NCBI GenBank assembly: GCA_036554945.1
Contig: DATBMH010000072.1
Location: 1-27,182, forward strand
Reading direction: 5' to 3'
DNA: 27,182 nt
Source: JACDAN01 sp036554945
GTDB lineage: Bacteria > Actinomycetota > Thermoleophilia > Gaiellales > Gaiellaceae
Part shown: piece by piece, positions 21,092-27,182 of the stretch
How the letters are laid out: the number at the start of each line of letters is the position of its first letter
Position numbering within the stretch: position 1 is the stretch's first letter
Position numbers and translations under genes: made by a program
Notes under the pieces: generated by a model
Told to the model about the DNA's origin: nothing
Databases searched by the model: none
The model's input: only the letters and a program-made list of their open reading frames with translations

Positions 21092-23117
21092 CTACGGCGA
21101 GGCCGTGAGGTGGACGCCGGAGCGCCCGAAGTTCCGGCCGCTCCGACTCCTGATCGCCTGGGTCTTCACCGCGACGGCGCTGTTCGTCGCCGCGGCGATC
21201 CTGCCGGGCGTCACGATCACCGACTACTCCGGGTCGTTCGTCATGGCGGCGTTCATCGCGGCCATCAACGCCGTCGTGCCGCCGCTGCTCGCCGCGCTGC
21301 GGCTTCCGTTCACGATCGGGCTCGGCTTCATCCTCATCCTGGTCGTCAACGCGCTCGCCCTCGAGATCGGGAGCGACGTCATCGAGTCGTACGAGGTGGA
21401 CGACTTCGGCTGGGCGCTGCTCGCGGCGCTCGTCGTGGCCGCCGTCAGCGTCGTGCTCGAGGTCATCGTCGGGACGAACGACGACGACAGCTACTCGCTC
21501 CGGGTCGTGCAGCGCGTGGCGCGCCGACAGGGGGCGAACGAGCGAACCGACGTGCCGGGGATCATCTTCCTCGAGATCGACGGCCTGGCGCTGCCCGTCC
21601 TCCGTCGCGCGATGCGGGACGGGAACGCCCCCACGATGGCCCGGTGGCTCTCCGAGGACACGCACCGGATCGTCGAGTGGGAGACCGACCTGTCGTCGCA
21701 GACCGGCGCCAGCCAGGCGGGGATCCTGCTGGGCTCGAACGAGGACATCCCGGCCTTCCGCTGGGTCGAGAAGGAGACGGGGACGCTCGTCGCGTGCTCG
21801 GCGCCGGACGACTGCGCCCGGATCGAGCAGGCGCGGTCGACCGGCAACGGCCTCCTCGCGGACGGCGGCTCGAGTCGCGGCAACCTGCTCTCCGGCGAGG
21901 CCGAGGAGGTGATCCTCACCGTCAGCCGGATCGAGGAGGAGAAGAGGGCCAACCCCGGCTACCGCGCGTTCTTCGCCAACGGCTTCAACGTGACGCGGGC
22001 GATGGTCCTCTTCGGCTGGGAGGTCATCCTCGAGTGGGTTTCGGCCCTTCGGGCCCGCCGGCGGGACGTCCGGCCGCGGGGCCACCGCGGCGGGCTCTAC
22101 CCGTTCATCCGCGCTGCGATGTGCGTCGTCGTCCGCGACCTCATCGTCTACGGCGTCCTGACGGACATGATGCGCGGCCGGCCCGCGGTCTACGCGACGT
22201 TCTCGAGCTACGACGAGGTCGCCCACCACTCCGGCCTCGAGCGGGCCGACACCCTCGAGGCGCTGAGGAAGCTCGACCAGCAGTTCGGGCGGATCGACCG
22301 GGCGCGGAGGTACGCGCCCCGTCCGTACGCAATCGTCGTCCTCTCCGACCACGGCCAGACCCAGGGGGCGACGTTCAAGCAGCGCAACGGCTACGGCCTC
22401 GACGACCTCGTCTCGCGGTCGATCGAGCAGGGAAAGGTGACGGAGCTCGCCGGCGGCGACGAGCAGTCCGCGATGGTCGGGCACGCGATCGGGGAGGCGA
22501 CCGGCGCAGACCCCAAGCGGGAGAAAGGCTCGAAGAAGGACGTCTCGGACCGCGAGGTGGTCGTGCTCGGCTCCGGCAACCTCGGGCTCGTCTATCTGAT
22601 GGAAGAGCGCCGCCGTCTGACACTGGAGGAGATCTCCGAGCGTCATCCGCGGCTGCTCCCGGCGCTGCGCGCGCACCCGCACGTCGGCTGGATCCTCGTA
22701 CGGTCGCGGGCGCACGGCGCAGTCGCGCTCGGCGGCGGCGGGATCAACTACCTGTCGGAGGGCCGCGTGGACGGCGAGGACCCGCTCGCCCGCTTCTCAC
22801 CGACCGCGGGACAGCACCTTCTGCGGACGGACGGCTTCTCGAACGTGGCCGATCTGATGGTCGGCAGCTTCTACGACCCCGAGCTCGACGAGGGGTGCGC
22901 TTTCGAGGAGCTGATCTCGTTCCACGGCGGCCTGGGCGGGCCGCAGACGCAGCCGTTCATCCTGTCGCCGGTCGAGCTGCCCCTGCCCGAGGCCCCGATC
23001 ATCGGCGCCGCGAGCGTGCACGCCGTCCTGCTCGGCTGGCGGCGGCGGCACGACGACAAGGCGGCCGGTGAGGCAACCTCCGTCTCGCCAGCCGCCGCCG
23101 GAGGATCCTCGGGCTAG
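21084..23117 (+). CDS. Holin-like (YvlD/DUF4_2) membrane domain fused to alkaline-phosphatase-superfamily domain
   Basis: The protein has 677 residues from ATG 21084. Residues 20-130 are four hydrophobic helices of the phage-holin-4_2/YvlD type (LLIAWVFTATALFVAAAILP, AFIAAINAVVPPLLAALRLP). Residues 155-640 are a phosphodiesterase/phosphatase domain with metal ligands in the right order: Asp166 in FLEIDGLALP, a candidate nucleophile Thr207 in SSQTGASQAG, Asp377 and His381/382 in SSYDEVAHHSG, Asp422-His423 in VLSDHGQTQG and His614 in SFHGGLGG. The topology should place the domain at the membrane. A phosphate-containing lipid or wall polymer is a fair guess for the substrate, but nothing shows it. 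It is coupled to the upstream LPG-synthetase TM-like gene. Confidence 0.88.
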   Translation: MPDYGEAVRWTPERPKFRPLRLLIAWVFTATALFVAAAILPGVTITDYSGSFVMAAFIAAINAVVPPLLAALRLPFTIGLGFILILVVNALALEIGSDVIESYEVDDFGWALLAALVVAAVSVVLEVIVGTNDDDSYSLRVVQRVARRQGANERTDVPGIIFLEIDGLALPVLRRAMRDGNAPTMARWLSEDTHRIVEWETDLSSQTGASQAGILLGSNEDIPAFRWVEKETGTLVACSAPDDCARIEQARSTGNGLLADGGSSRGNLLSGEAEEVILTVSRIEEEKRANPGYRAFFANGFNVTRAMVLFGWEVILEWVSALRARRRDVRPRGHRGGLYPFIRAAMCVVVRDLIVYGVLTDMMRGRPAVYATFSSYDEVAHHSGLERADTLEALRKLDQQFGRIDRARRYAPRPYAIVVLSDHGQTQGATFKQRNGYGLDDLVSRSIEQGKVTELAGGDEQSAMVGHAIGEATGADPKREKGSKKDVSDREVVVLGSGNLGLVYLMEERRRLTLEEISERHPRLLPALRAHPHVGWILVRSRAHGAVALGGGGINYLSEGRVDGEDPLARFSPTAGQHLLRTDGFSNVADLMVGSFYDPELDEGCAFEELISFHGGLGGPQTQPFILSPVELPLPEAPIIGAASVHAVLLGWRRRHDDKAAGEATSVSPAAAGGSSG

Positions 23118-23129
23118 ATCCCGAGGATC
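23104..23129. terminator. Bidirectional hairpin over the shared stop codons of convergent genes
   Basis: A perfect 10-base stem (GATCCTCGGG / CCCGAGGATC) encloses a six-base loop, CTAGAT, in which both convergent genes have their TAG stops. On the plus strand a moderately T-rich stretch (TGCTTCTTCTTCG) follows. The position and symmetry fit a two-way terminator or mRNA 3'-end stabiliser. Confidence 0.6.
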
Positions 23130-23419
23130 TGCTTCTTCTTCGCCTCGAACTCCTCTTCCGTCAGGATCCCCTGCGCCTTGAGCTGCGCGAGCTGCTCGAG
23201 CTCCGCTGCGTAGTCCGGCGCCTCGGCGGGCGCCGCCGACGGCGCCACCGCGACGACCTCCGGGTCGTACACCTGCTCGACGTACTGCGCGTCCTGCTCT
23301 GCGTAGCGGCGCTGCTGACGCCGCTGAACCCGCCCCGAGACGGCGGTCGCCGTGCCGGCGACGACGGCGGTCCGTGCCGCCATGCCGATCAGGCCTGGGC
23401 CTCTGCGTCCGAGTGCCAT
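23114..23419 (-). CDS. SHOCT-domain protein
   Basis: The protein has 101 residues from ATG 23419. A basic, Gly/Ala-rich N-terminus with a short hydrophobic stretch (LIGMAARTAVVAGTATAVSG, about 10-29) is followed by a Gln/Arg/Tyr-rich linker. A C-terminal SHOCT domain (about 72-101) has the typical LAQLKAQGILTEEEFEAKKK. SHOCT domains are short oligomerisation modules at the end of many bacterial membrane or stress proteins. A Shine-Dalgarno (GAGGAGG) stands just before the start. It is the last gene of a minus-strand set that also holds another SHOCT protein and a DUF6325 protein. Its stop shares CTAG with the convergent phosphatase gene. Confidence 0.82.
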   Translation of the reverse strand: MALGRRGPGLIGMAARTAVVAGTATAVSGRVQRRQQRRYAEQDAQYVEQVYDPEVVAVAPSAAPAEAPDYAAELEQLAQLKAQGILTEEEFEAKKKQILGI

Positions 23420-23433
23420 CGTTCCTCCTCTCC

Positions 23434-23865
23434 CTAGGCGCTCGCGAGTGCCGCGTCGCGCGCGGCCTGGACGACCTCGTGTGGCAGCCGCTCGAAGTCG
23501 AGCAGGATGCCGCCGGCGTTCCGGAGCGCCTGCGCGACCTCCCTCGCCCAGACGTTCTCCCAGACGAGCAGCGCGGCGGACGAGTTCGGCTCGAGCTCCT
23601 CGGCCGCGGCCTGCAGGTCCTCGTCGTTGAACAGGCCCTCCACGCTCACACCGAGGTTCTCGAACCCCTTCCGGACCTCGGGGTCGATGTCGGTCAGCTC
23701 GAAGGCGCGGGTGTCGCCCTCGGCGTCCTTCGCAACGAACGCGAGGTCGATGATCCGGATCGTGCCCTTCTCGACGAGGTCGGCCAGTGCAGGCGCGATC
23801 TCGCCCCGGAAGTCGTTGCCCGGGAAGGCGACGATCATGTAGTCGACAGGTCCAAGCTCAGACAT
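23434..23865 (-). CDS. DUF6325-family protein
   Basis: The protein has 143 residues from ATG 23865, with GGAGAGGAG upstream. The sequence begins MSELGPVDYMIVAFPGNDF and continues with IAPALADLVEKGTIRIIDLAFV (about 23-44), AEELEPNSSAALLVWENVWA (about 88-107) and a helical end. This pattern is that of small actinobacterial proteins annotated DUF6325 (related to DUF1269), found next to SHOCT proteins. They have a ferredoxin-like fold by prediction and are linked to stress or envelope functions only by neighbourhood. It lies between two SHOCT-domain genes with gaps of 14 and 19 bases. Confidence 0.8.
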   Translation of the reverse strand: MSELGPVDYMIVAFPGNDFRGEIAPALADLVEKGTIRIIDLAFVAKDAEGDTRAFELTDIDPEVRKGFENLGVSVEGLFNDEDLQAAAEELEPNSSAALLVWENVWAREVAQALRNAGGILLDFERLPHEVVQAARDAALASA

Positions 23866-23884
23866 CTGTCTCTCCTCTCCGCGC

Positions 23885-24289
23885 CTAGCCCAGCGCCTTG
23901 GCCTTCAGCGCGTCGAACTCCTCCTGCGTGATCGCACCGGAGTCGAGGAGCTGCTTCGCCTTGTCGATCTCCGCTGCCGCCCCGCCGCCGGTGTCGCTGA
24001 CGGACCGGACGTACTGGTCGAACTCCGCCTTCTGCGCCTGTGCGCGCTCCATGTTGCGCTCGGCCATGCTCTTGCTGTTCGCGAGCACGTAGGCGAAGGC
24101 CCCGAGGAAGGGCAGGAAGAGCAGGAAGATCAGCCACACGGTCTTCTTCCCGCCTCCGACGTCGTGCCGGCGGAACAGATCGCTGATGATCACGATCAGG
24201 AGCCAGAACCACATCACCCACGCGAAGAAGATGAGCATGGTCCAGAGCACGTCGAGGAAGGGGTAATCGGCCGCGAAGATGGTCAGCAT
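23885..24289 (-). CDS. Membrane protein with PLDc_N-like helices and C-terminal SHOCT domain
   Basis: The protein has 134 residues from ATG 24289. Two helices, FLDVLWTMLIFFAWVMWFWL (about 11-30) and TVWLIFLLFLPFLGAFAYVL (about 50-69), flank a basic loop with DLFRRHD, the layout of PLDc_N/PLD-nuclease-N-type anchors. A SHOCT domain (AKQLLDSGAITQEEFDALKAKAL) closes the protein. The start lies directly after the stop of the upstream LPG-synthetase-like gene (TGA ATG), and the Shine-Dalgarno GGAGGA is inside that gene's last codons. It is probably a scaffold or regulator in the membrane. The function is unknown. Confidence 0.85.
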   Translation of the reverse strand: MLTIFAADYPFLDVLWTMLIFFAWVMWFWLLIVIISDLFRRHDVGGGKKTVWLIFLLFLPFLGAFAYVLANSKSMAERNMERAQAQKAEFDQYVRSVSDTGGGAAAEIDKAKQLLDSGAITQEEFDALKAKALG

Positions 24290-25414
24290 TCAGTTCCTCC
24301 TTGCATTCGGGTCTTCAGCGTCCCGCCGTGGTGAGGCCGCTGCATCATGCGATCCGGGTGATTCGCCCAGCCGGGCCGGCCTGTTCAGGAGCGAGGTGGC
24401 GGCGAGGCCGAGGGCGATCGTCGGGACCATCGTCAGGAAACGGTAAACCAGAACCGCGGCGACGACACCTGCGTTGTTGCCGCCGAAGCCGACGAGCGCG
24501 GCCGTGAGGGTCAGCTCGACGACGCCGATGCCGCCCGGCGTGATCGGGATCGTCCCGAGCAGCCGCGCGAGCGCCCACGCGGCGAACGCCTCGACGGCCG
24601 TGACCTCGGCGGCCGGCACGCCGAGCGCCCGGAGGGCGACGAGCAGGACGAGGAAGACGGTCAGCGTCCCGCCGTAGGTCGCGATCGTCAGGACGTGCCA
24701 GCGGCGGCGGAGCAGCTCGACCGCCTCCACGCGGAAGCGGTCGAAGCTGGGGCCGCCCCACGCGACCGGCCCGCGGCCGATCTTCCCGCGCGCCCAGCTC
24801 GCGAGGCGCGCCGTCAGGTCGCCGATGTCGGTCGCGGTGCGGTCGCTCGCCAGGACGGCGGCGAGCCCGGCGACCGCGACGCCGAGCACGCCGGCCCCGA
24901 TGAACGCCGCCGTCCCGAGCAGCGGCGTCTCGCCGCCCTGCATGGCGAGGAGGAAGACGGCGAGAACGGGGTAGGAGAGGTTCGCGAACTGATTCCAGAG
25001 GCTGACGAGCGTGACCGCCCGTCCGATCGACGGCCCCGCGAAGCCCCACCTCCGGAGGATTCCGTACGAGCCCGCGATCCCGACCGCGGCGCCGCCGGGC
25101 ACGACGATCGCGAGCGCCGTCGACATCTGCGTGAGGGCGAAGGCCTGCACGAACCCGAGGCCGGGCAGCGCGACGATCCACGGAGGCGCGAAGGTGACGA
25201 GGTTGAGGGCGGTTGCGCCTGCGAGCGCGACCGCCCACTGCCAGGACAGGGTCTGCAGGACGTCCCAGACGTCGCGGTAGTCCGCGATCTTCGGCAGCAC
25301 GAGCGCGAACGTCGCCAGGACGATCGCAGCGCCGACGGCGCCGAGCAGGTACCGGTGCCGTGAGCGCCTGCGAGGCGCCTGCTGCTCGACCTGGGCGGTG
25401 TCGGTCCGGTTCAT
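24290..25414 (-). CDS. Lysylphosphatidylglycerol synthetase TM-family membrane protein
   Basis: The protein has 374 residues from ATG 25414. A basic, Gln/Arg-rich cytoplasmic start precedes about eight helices. Family signatures are LPKIADYRDVWDVL (about 40-53), VVPGGAAVGIAGSYGIL (about 103-119) and TIPITPGGIGVVELTLTAAL (about 288-307). It is clearly a paralogue of the partial gene at the window end: both share ADYRDVW, the APPW-x-VALPGLGF block and TQ(M/L)STAL. PF03706 proteins are related to the flippase half of MprF but lack the aminoacyl-transferase domain. It heads a four-gene minus-strand set with two SHOCT proteins and a DUF6325 protein. A short dyad (TCATCC / GGATGA) spans the start codon. 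Confidence 0.87.
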   Translation of the reverse strand: MNRTDTAQVEQQAPRRRSRHRYLLGAVGAAIVLATFALVLPKIADYRDVWDVLQTLSWQWAVALAGATALNLVTFAPPWIVALPGLGFVQAFALTQMSTALAIVVPGGAAVGIAGSYGILRRWGFAGPSIGRAVTLVSLWNQFANLSYPVLAVFLLAMQGGETPLLGTAAFIGAGVLGVAVAGLAAVLASDRTATDIGDLTARLASWARGKIGRGPVAWGGPSFDRFRVEAVELLRRRWHVLTIATYGGTLTVFLVLLVALRALGVPAAEVTAVEAFAAWALARLLGTIPITPGGIGVVELTLTAALVGFGGNNAGVVAAVLVYRFLTMVPTIALGLAATSLLNRPARLGESPGSHDAAASPRRDAEDPNARRN

Positions 25415-25477
25415 CCCGTCCGGATGATGAGTGTCAGCGCGTGCTCTCGTTGAATCGAGGACAATCTCGGGCAGTCG

Positions 25478-25485
25478 AAAGGAGG
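25478..25485 (+). promoter_or_regulatory. Consensus Shine-Dalgarno for the DUF7144 gene
   Basis: AAAGGAGG lies six bases before ATG 25492 and fixes that start among several in-frame choices in a longer open frame. The upstream 25450-25455 TTGAAT could be a -35 element, but no clear -10 follows. Confidence 0.7.
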
Positions 25486-25491
25486 CGCAGG

Positions 25492-25908
25492 ATGACGCAG
25501 TACGACGCGAGGTCAGACGTGCCTGCAGTGTCCGGTTGGGCCGTTGGAGGCATCACCTTCGCCGGCGTGATGATGATCTTGATCGGCAGCTTCCAGACCA
25601 TCGCCGGCCTGGTGGCGATCATCGACGACGACTTCTACGTCGTCACGCAGAACTACACCTTCGACATCGACACCACGGCGTGGGGCTGGATCCACCTGCT
25701 GCTGGGGATCCTGATCCTGCTCTCCGGCATCTACCTGTTTGCCGGACGGGCGTGGGCGGCCGTGACGGCAGTGGTCCTCGCGGTCATCAGCGCGGTGGCC
25801 AACTTCTTCTTCATCCCCTACTACCCGTTCTGGTCGCTGCTCATGATCGGCCTCGCGGTCTGGGTCATCTGGTCGCTGACCCGGCCGGGAGCCGTCCGGG
25901 CGAGCTAG
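25492..25908 (+). CDS. DUF7144-family membrane protein
   Basis: The protein has 138 residues from ATG 25492 and four hydrophobic helices: GITFAGVMMILIGSFQTIAG (about 20-39), WIHLLLGILILLSGIYLFAG (about 66-85), then WAAVTAVVLAVISAVANFFF and FWSLLMIGLAVWVIWSL. The loop IDDDFYVVTQNYTFDID between helices one and two is characteristic of the actinobacterial DUF7144 membrane family. The function is unknown. It starts an apparent operon with the two-helix peptide and the ZIP-like transporter (gaps 22 bases and a 4-base overlap) and is divergent from the LPG-synthetase-like gene. Confidence 0.85.
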   Translation: MTQYDARSDVPAVSGWAVGGITFAGVMMILIGSFQTIAGLVAIIDDDFYVVTQNYTFDIDTTAWGWIHLLLGILILLSGIYLFAGRAWAAVTAVVLAVISAVANFFFIPYYPFWSLLMIGLAVWVIWSLTRPGAVRAS

Positions 25909-25930
25909 CGCCTCTACCGAAGGGAGCAAC

Positions 25931-26107
25931 GTGAACACCACTGACCGCGGCAGCCCGGCGCTGCTCGCAGCCGGCGTCGTCGTCGCCGGCTTCGTCGCCG
26001 CTCTGATCCTGGTCGCGATGGACATCGTCCTGATCGGCGTCCTCGTCGGCTGTCTCGCCATTCCTCTCGCCTTCGTCGTCTGGCTGACGGCAGGAGACCG
26101 TTACTGA
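25931..26107 (+). CDS. Small two-helix membrane protein, 58 residues
   Basis: The frame starts at GTG 25931 with the Shine-Dalgarno AAGGGAG five bases upstream. After a polar start (NTTDRGSP) come two hydrophobic helices (about 11-30 and 32-52) with one central Asp31 and a short end, TAGDRY. There is no family I recognise. It lies 22 bases after the DUF7144 gene and overlaps the ZIP-like transporter by four bases (CTGA), so it is translationally coupled to that transporter and may be a small partner subunit. The intact frame, ribosome site and tight packing support it as a real gene. Confidence 0.72.
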   Translation: MNTTDRGSPALLAAGVVVAGFVAALILVAMDIVLIGVLVGCLAIPLAFVVWLTAGDRY

Positions 26108-26835
26108 TCGAAGCCTTCCTCTGGGGGGCGTTCGCGAGCTCATCGCTCCTCGTCGGCGGCGTGCTCGCGCTCCGGCTGGGCCTGGCGGAGCGGGTCATCG
26201 GCCTCGTGATGGCGTTCGGCGCCGGCGTGCTGATCAGCGCCGTCGCCTTCGAGCTCTTCCTCGAGGCGGAGACAGTCGCCGAGGACCGCGTCTGGACCGC
26301 GGTCGGCCTCTTCGCCGGCTCCCTGGTGTTCTACGTCGGCGACACGGTCATCGACCGGATGGGCGGCCAGGACCGGAAGAGCATGGTCGGCCGCCAGGCG
26401 GGAGGCGCCGCGCTCGCGATCGTGCTCGGGATCGTCCTCGACGGGATCCCGGAGTCGTTCGTCGTCGGGCTGGACCTCGTCTCCGGGGAGGGGATCAGCG
26501 CGGCCTTCGTGGTTGCCGTCTTCGTCTCGAACCTGCCGGAGGCGGCTGCCGCGTCGTCCGGGCTCTCGAAGGCCGGCTGGGCCGAGGGCAGGATCTACCG
26601 GCTCTGGGTGTTCGTGACCGCCGTGGCCGGCATCGCCAGCGCCCTCGGCTTCCTGCTCCTCGAGGGCGCCTCGGGCAACGTGATCGCGTTCGTCCTCGCG
26701 TTCGCGGCCGGCGCGATCCTGACGATGCTGGCCGACACGATGATGCCCGAGGCGTTCGAGCACGGCGGCAGGGTGGTCGGGCTCGCGACGACGCTCGGGT
26801 TCGGGCTCGCGTTCGCGGTCAGCGCACTCGAGTAA
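26104..26835 (+). CDS. ZIP-like metal transporter with altered metal-site residues
   Basis: The protein has 243 residues if it starts at CTG 26104, which overlaps the previous stop as CTGA. Its first helix (FLWGAFASSSLLVGGVLALR, 5-24) would be lost from the next possible start, GTG 26161, and is typical of the family. About eight helices are seen. ZIP transporters bind metal with an HNxxE motif in TM4 and a QDxPE-like motif in TM5. Here the positions read DGIPE (Asp113, Glu117) and SNLPE (Asn143, Glu146): both glutamates are kept, but histidine is absent. A metal other than zinc, or a non-metal substrate, is possible. Last gene of the DUF7144 operon. Confidence 0.82.
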   Translation: MIEAFLWGAFASSSLLVGGVLALRLGLAERVIGLVMAFGAGVLISAVAFELFLEAETVAEDRVWTAVGLFAGSLVFYVGDTVIDRMGGQDRKSMVGRQAGGAALAIVLGIVLDGIPESFVVGLDLVSGEGISAAFVVAVFVSNLPEAAAASSGLSKAGWAEGRIYRLWVFVTAVAGIASALGFLLLEGASGNVIAFVLAFAAGAILTMLADTMMPEAFEHGGRVVGLATTLGFGLAFAVSALE

Positions 26836-26860
26836 GCCCTCGGCCTCGCGTCCGGCGGAT

Positions 26861-26866
26861 TACGGT
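26861..26866 (+). promoter_or_regulatory. Candidate -10 box of a leaderless promoter
   Basis: TACGGT is followed by six bases (GGCGCC) and ATG 26873, with no Shine-Dalgarno. This repeats the geometry seen before the M15 peptidase gene. Confidence 0.4.
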
Positions 26867-26872
26867 GGCGCC

Positions 26873-27182
26873 ATGAACGTCAGGCGTATCGCCGTCGCCG
26901 CGATCGGCCTCGCGATCGTGGTGGCGACCTTCGCCTACCTCCTCCCCACGATCGCGGACTACCGCGACGTCTGGGCGACCGTCCAGGACCTGACGTGGAC
27001 GTGGATCGTCGTGCTGATCGCCGCGACCGTCCTCAACGTGGCGACGTACGCGCCGCCGTGGCAGGTCGCGCTGCCCGGGCTCGGGTTCTTCCGCGCCCTG
27101 CGGATGACCCAGCTCTCGACCGCGCTCTCGATCGTGATCCCGGCCGGCCTCGCCGCCGGCATGGCCAGCTCCTACCAGCTGC
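26873..27182 (+). CDS. Lysylphosphatidylglycerol synthetase TM-family membrane protein, N-terminal part
   Basis: The gene runs off the window; 103 residues are visible from ATG 26873. They closely follow the start of the protein encoded at 24290-25414: a first helix, LLPTIADYRDVWATVQ, a second helix, then APPWQVALPGLGFFRALRMTQLSTALSIVIPAG. About half of the residues are identical by eye. The cytoplasmic N-terminal extension of the other copy is missing here. It would be a membrane protein of PF03706. A TANNNT box six bases before the start suggests its own leaderless promoter, separate from the ZIP operon 37 bases upstream. Confidence 0.85.
   Translation, partial: MNVRRIAVAAIGLAIVVATFAYLLPTIADYRDVWATVQDLTWTWIVVLIAATVLNVATYAPPWQVALPGLGFFRALRMTQLSTALSIVIPAGLAAGMASSYQL

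Noticed and set aside
21084..21480. Prophage remnant because of the holin-like domain
   Set aside because: The domain is the YvlD-type housekeeping form fused to an enzyme; no other phage gene, att repeat or base-composition change is present.
25421..25431. CGGATGATGAG found both here and near 19908, upstream of two flippase-like genes
   Set aside because: Eleven-base matches are expected many times by chance in 27 kb and the distance to the starts differs.
1..27182. tRNA, rRNA, riboswitch, CRISPR array or insertion sequence
   Set aside because: No cloverleaf, conserved rRNA block, regular spaced repeats or transposase motif was seen; genes are nearly contiguous. Reading by eye could miss a small RNA.

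Overview
The window is dense, high-GC DNA (G/C dominates every third codon position) with mostly GTG/ATG starts, stop/start overlaps between genes, and families typical of soil Actinobacteria: an F420-type LLM oxidoreductase, GAP-family membrane protein, DUF6325, DUF7144, SHOCT-domain proteins and a large STAND/LuxR regulator. A deep-branching actinobacterium such as a member of the Thermoleophilia is my best guess. That is an inference from gene content, not from a marker gene. I saw no rRNA, tRNA, CRISPR array, insertion sequence or prophage.

Left edge (1-3012): the tail of an LtrA-like membrane protein is coupled to a small GNAT protein. A convergent pair follows (Lrp/AsnC regulator and a membrane-anchored beta-propeller protein), with a divergent EamA-type transporter.

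Core (2918-12787, minus strand): ten genes without a gap form a tryptophan-degradation operon. In transcription order they are an LLM-class flavin oxidoreductase, 2-aminobenzoyl-CoA monooxygenase/reductase, creatininase-family hydrolase, benzoate/2-aminobenzoate-CoA ligase, SDR dehydrogenase, crotonase, Rid-family protein, acyl-CoA dehydrogenase, tryptophan 2,3-dioxygenase and kynureninase. Eight of nine junctions are 4-base NTGA overlaps and the ninth is a 16-base overlap. The logic is tryptophan to N-formylkynurenine to kynurenine to anthranilate, then anthraniloyl-CoA and aerobic CoA-dependent dearomatisation and ring opening. No canonical kynurenine formamidase is present, and the creatininase-family enzyme is the obvious candidate to replace it. 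The crotonase, the Rid protein and the Old Yellow Enzyme half of the monooxygenase/reductase each lack classic catalytic residues, so the route may differ from the described one. A PaaI-type thioesterase is divergent from the operon.

Middle (13206-19861): a divergent cell-wall pair (M15 peptidase and L,D-transpeptidase) whose starts lie 24 bases apart, a 35-residue membrane peptide, a MalT-like LuxR regulator with an operator-like palindrome in its promoter, a CMD-family protein, a GAP-family membrane protein, a lipoprotein and an aldose 1-epimerase.

Right part (19946-27182): an envelope-flavoured region with three members of the lysylphosphatidylglycerol-synthetase TM family (the last one cut by the window end), a holin-like/alkaline-phosphatase fusion, two SHOCT proteins around a DUF6325 protein, a DUF7144 protein, a tiny two-helix protein and a ZIP-like metal transporter. 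Several transcription units carry a TANNNT box 6-9 bases before the start codon, which suggests leaderless mRNAs. Three genes seem to start with CTG inside a CTGA overlap. No stretch over 300 bases lacks a gene; the largest gap is 14686-14864.
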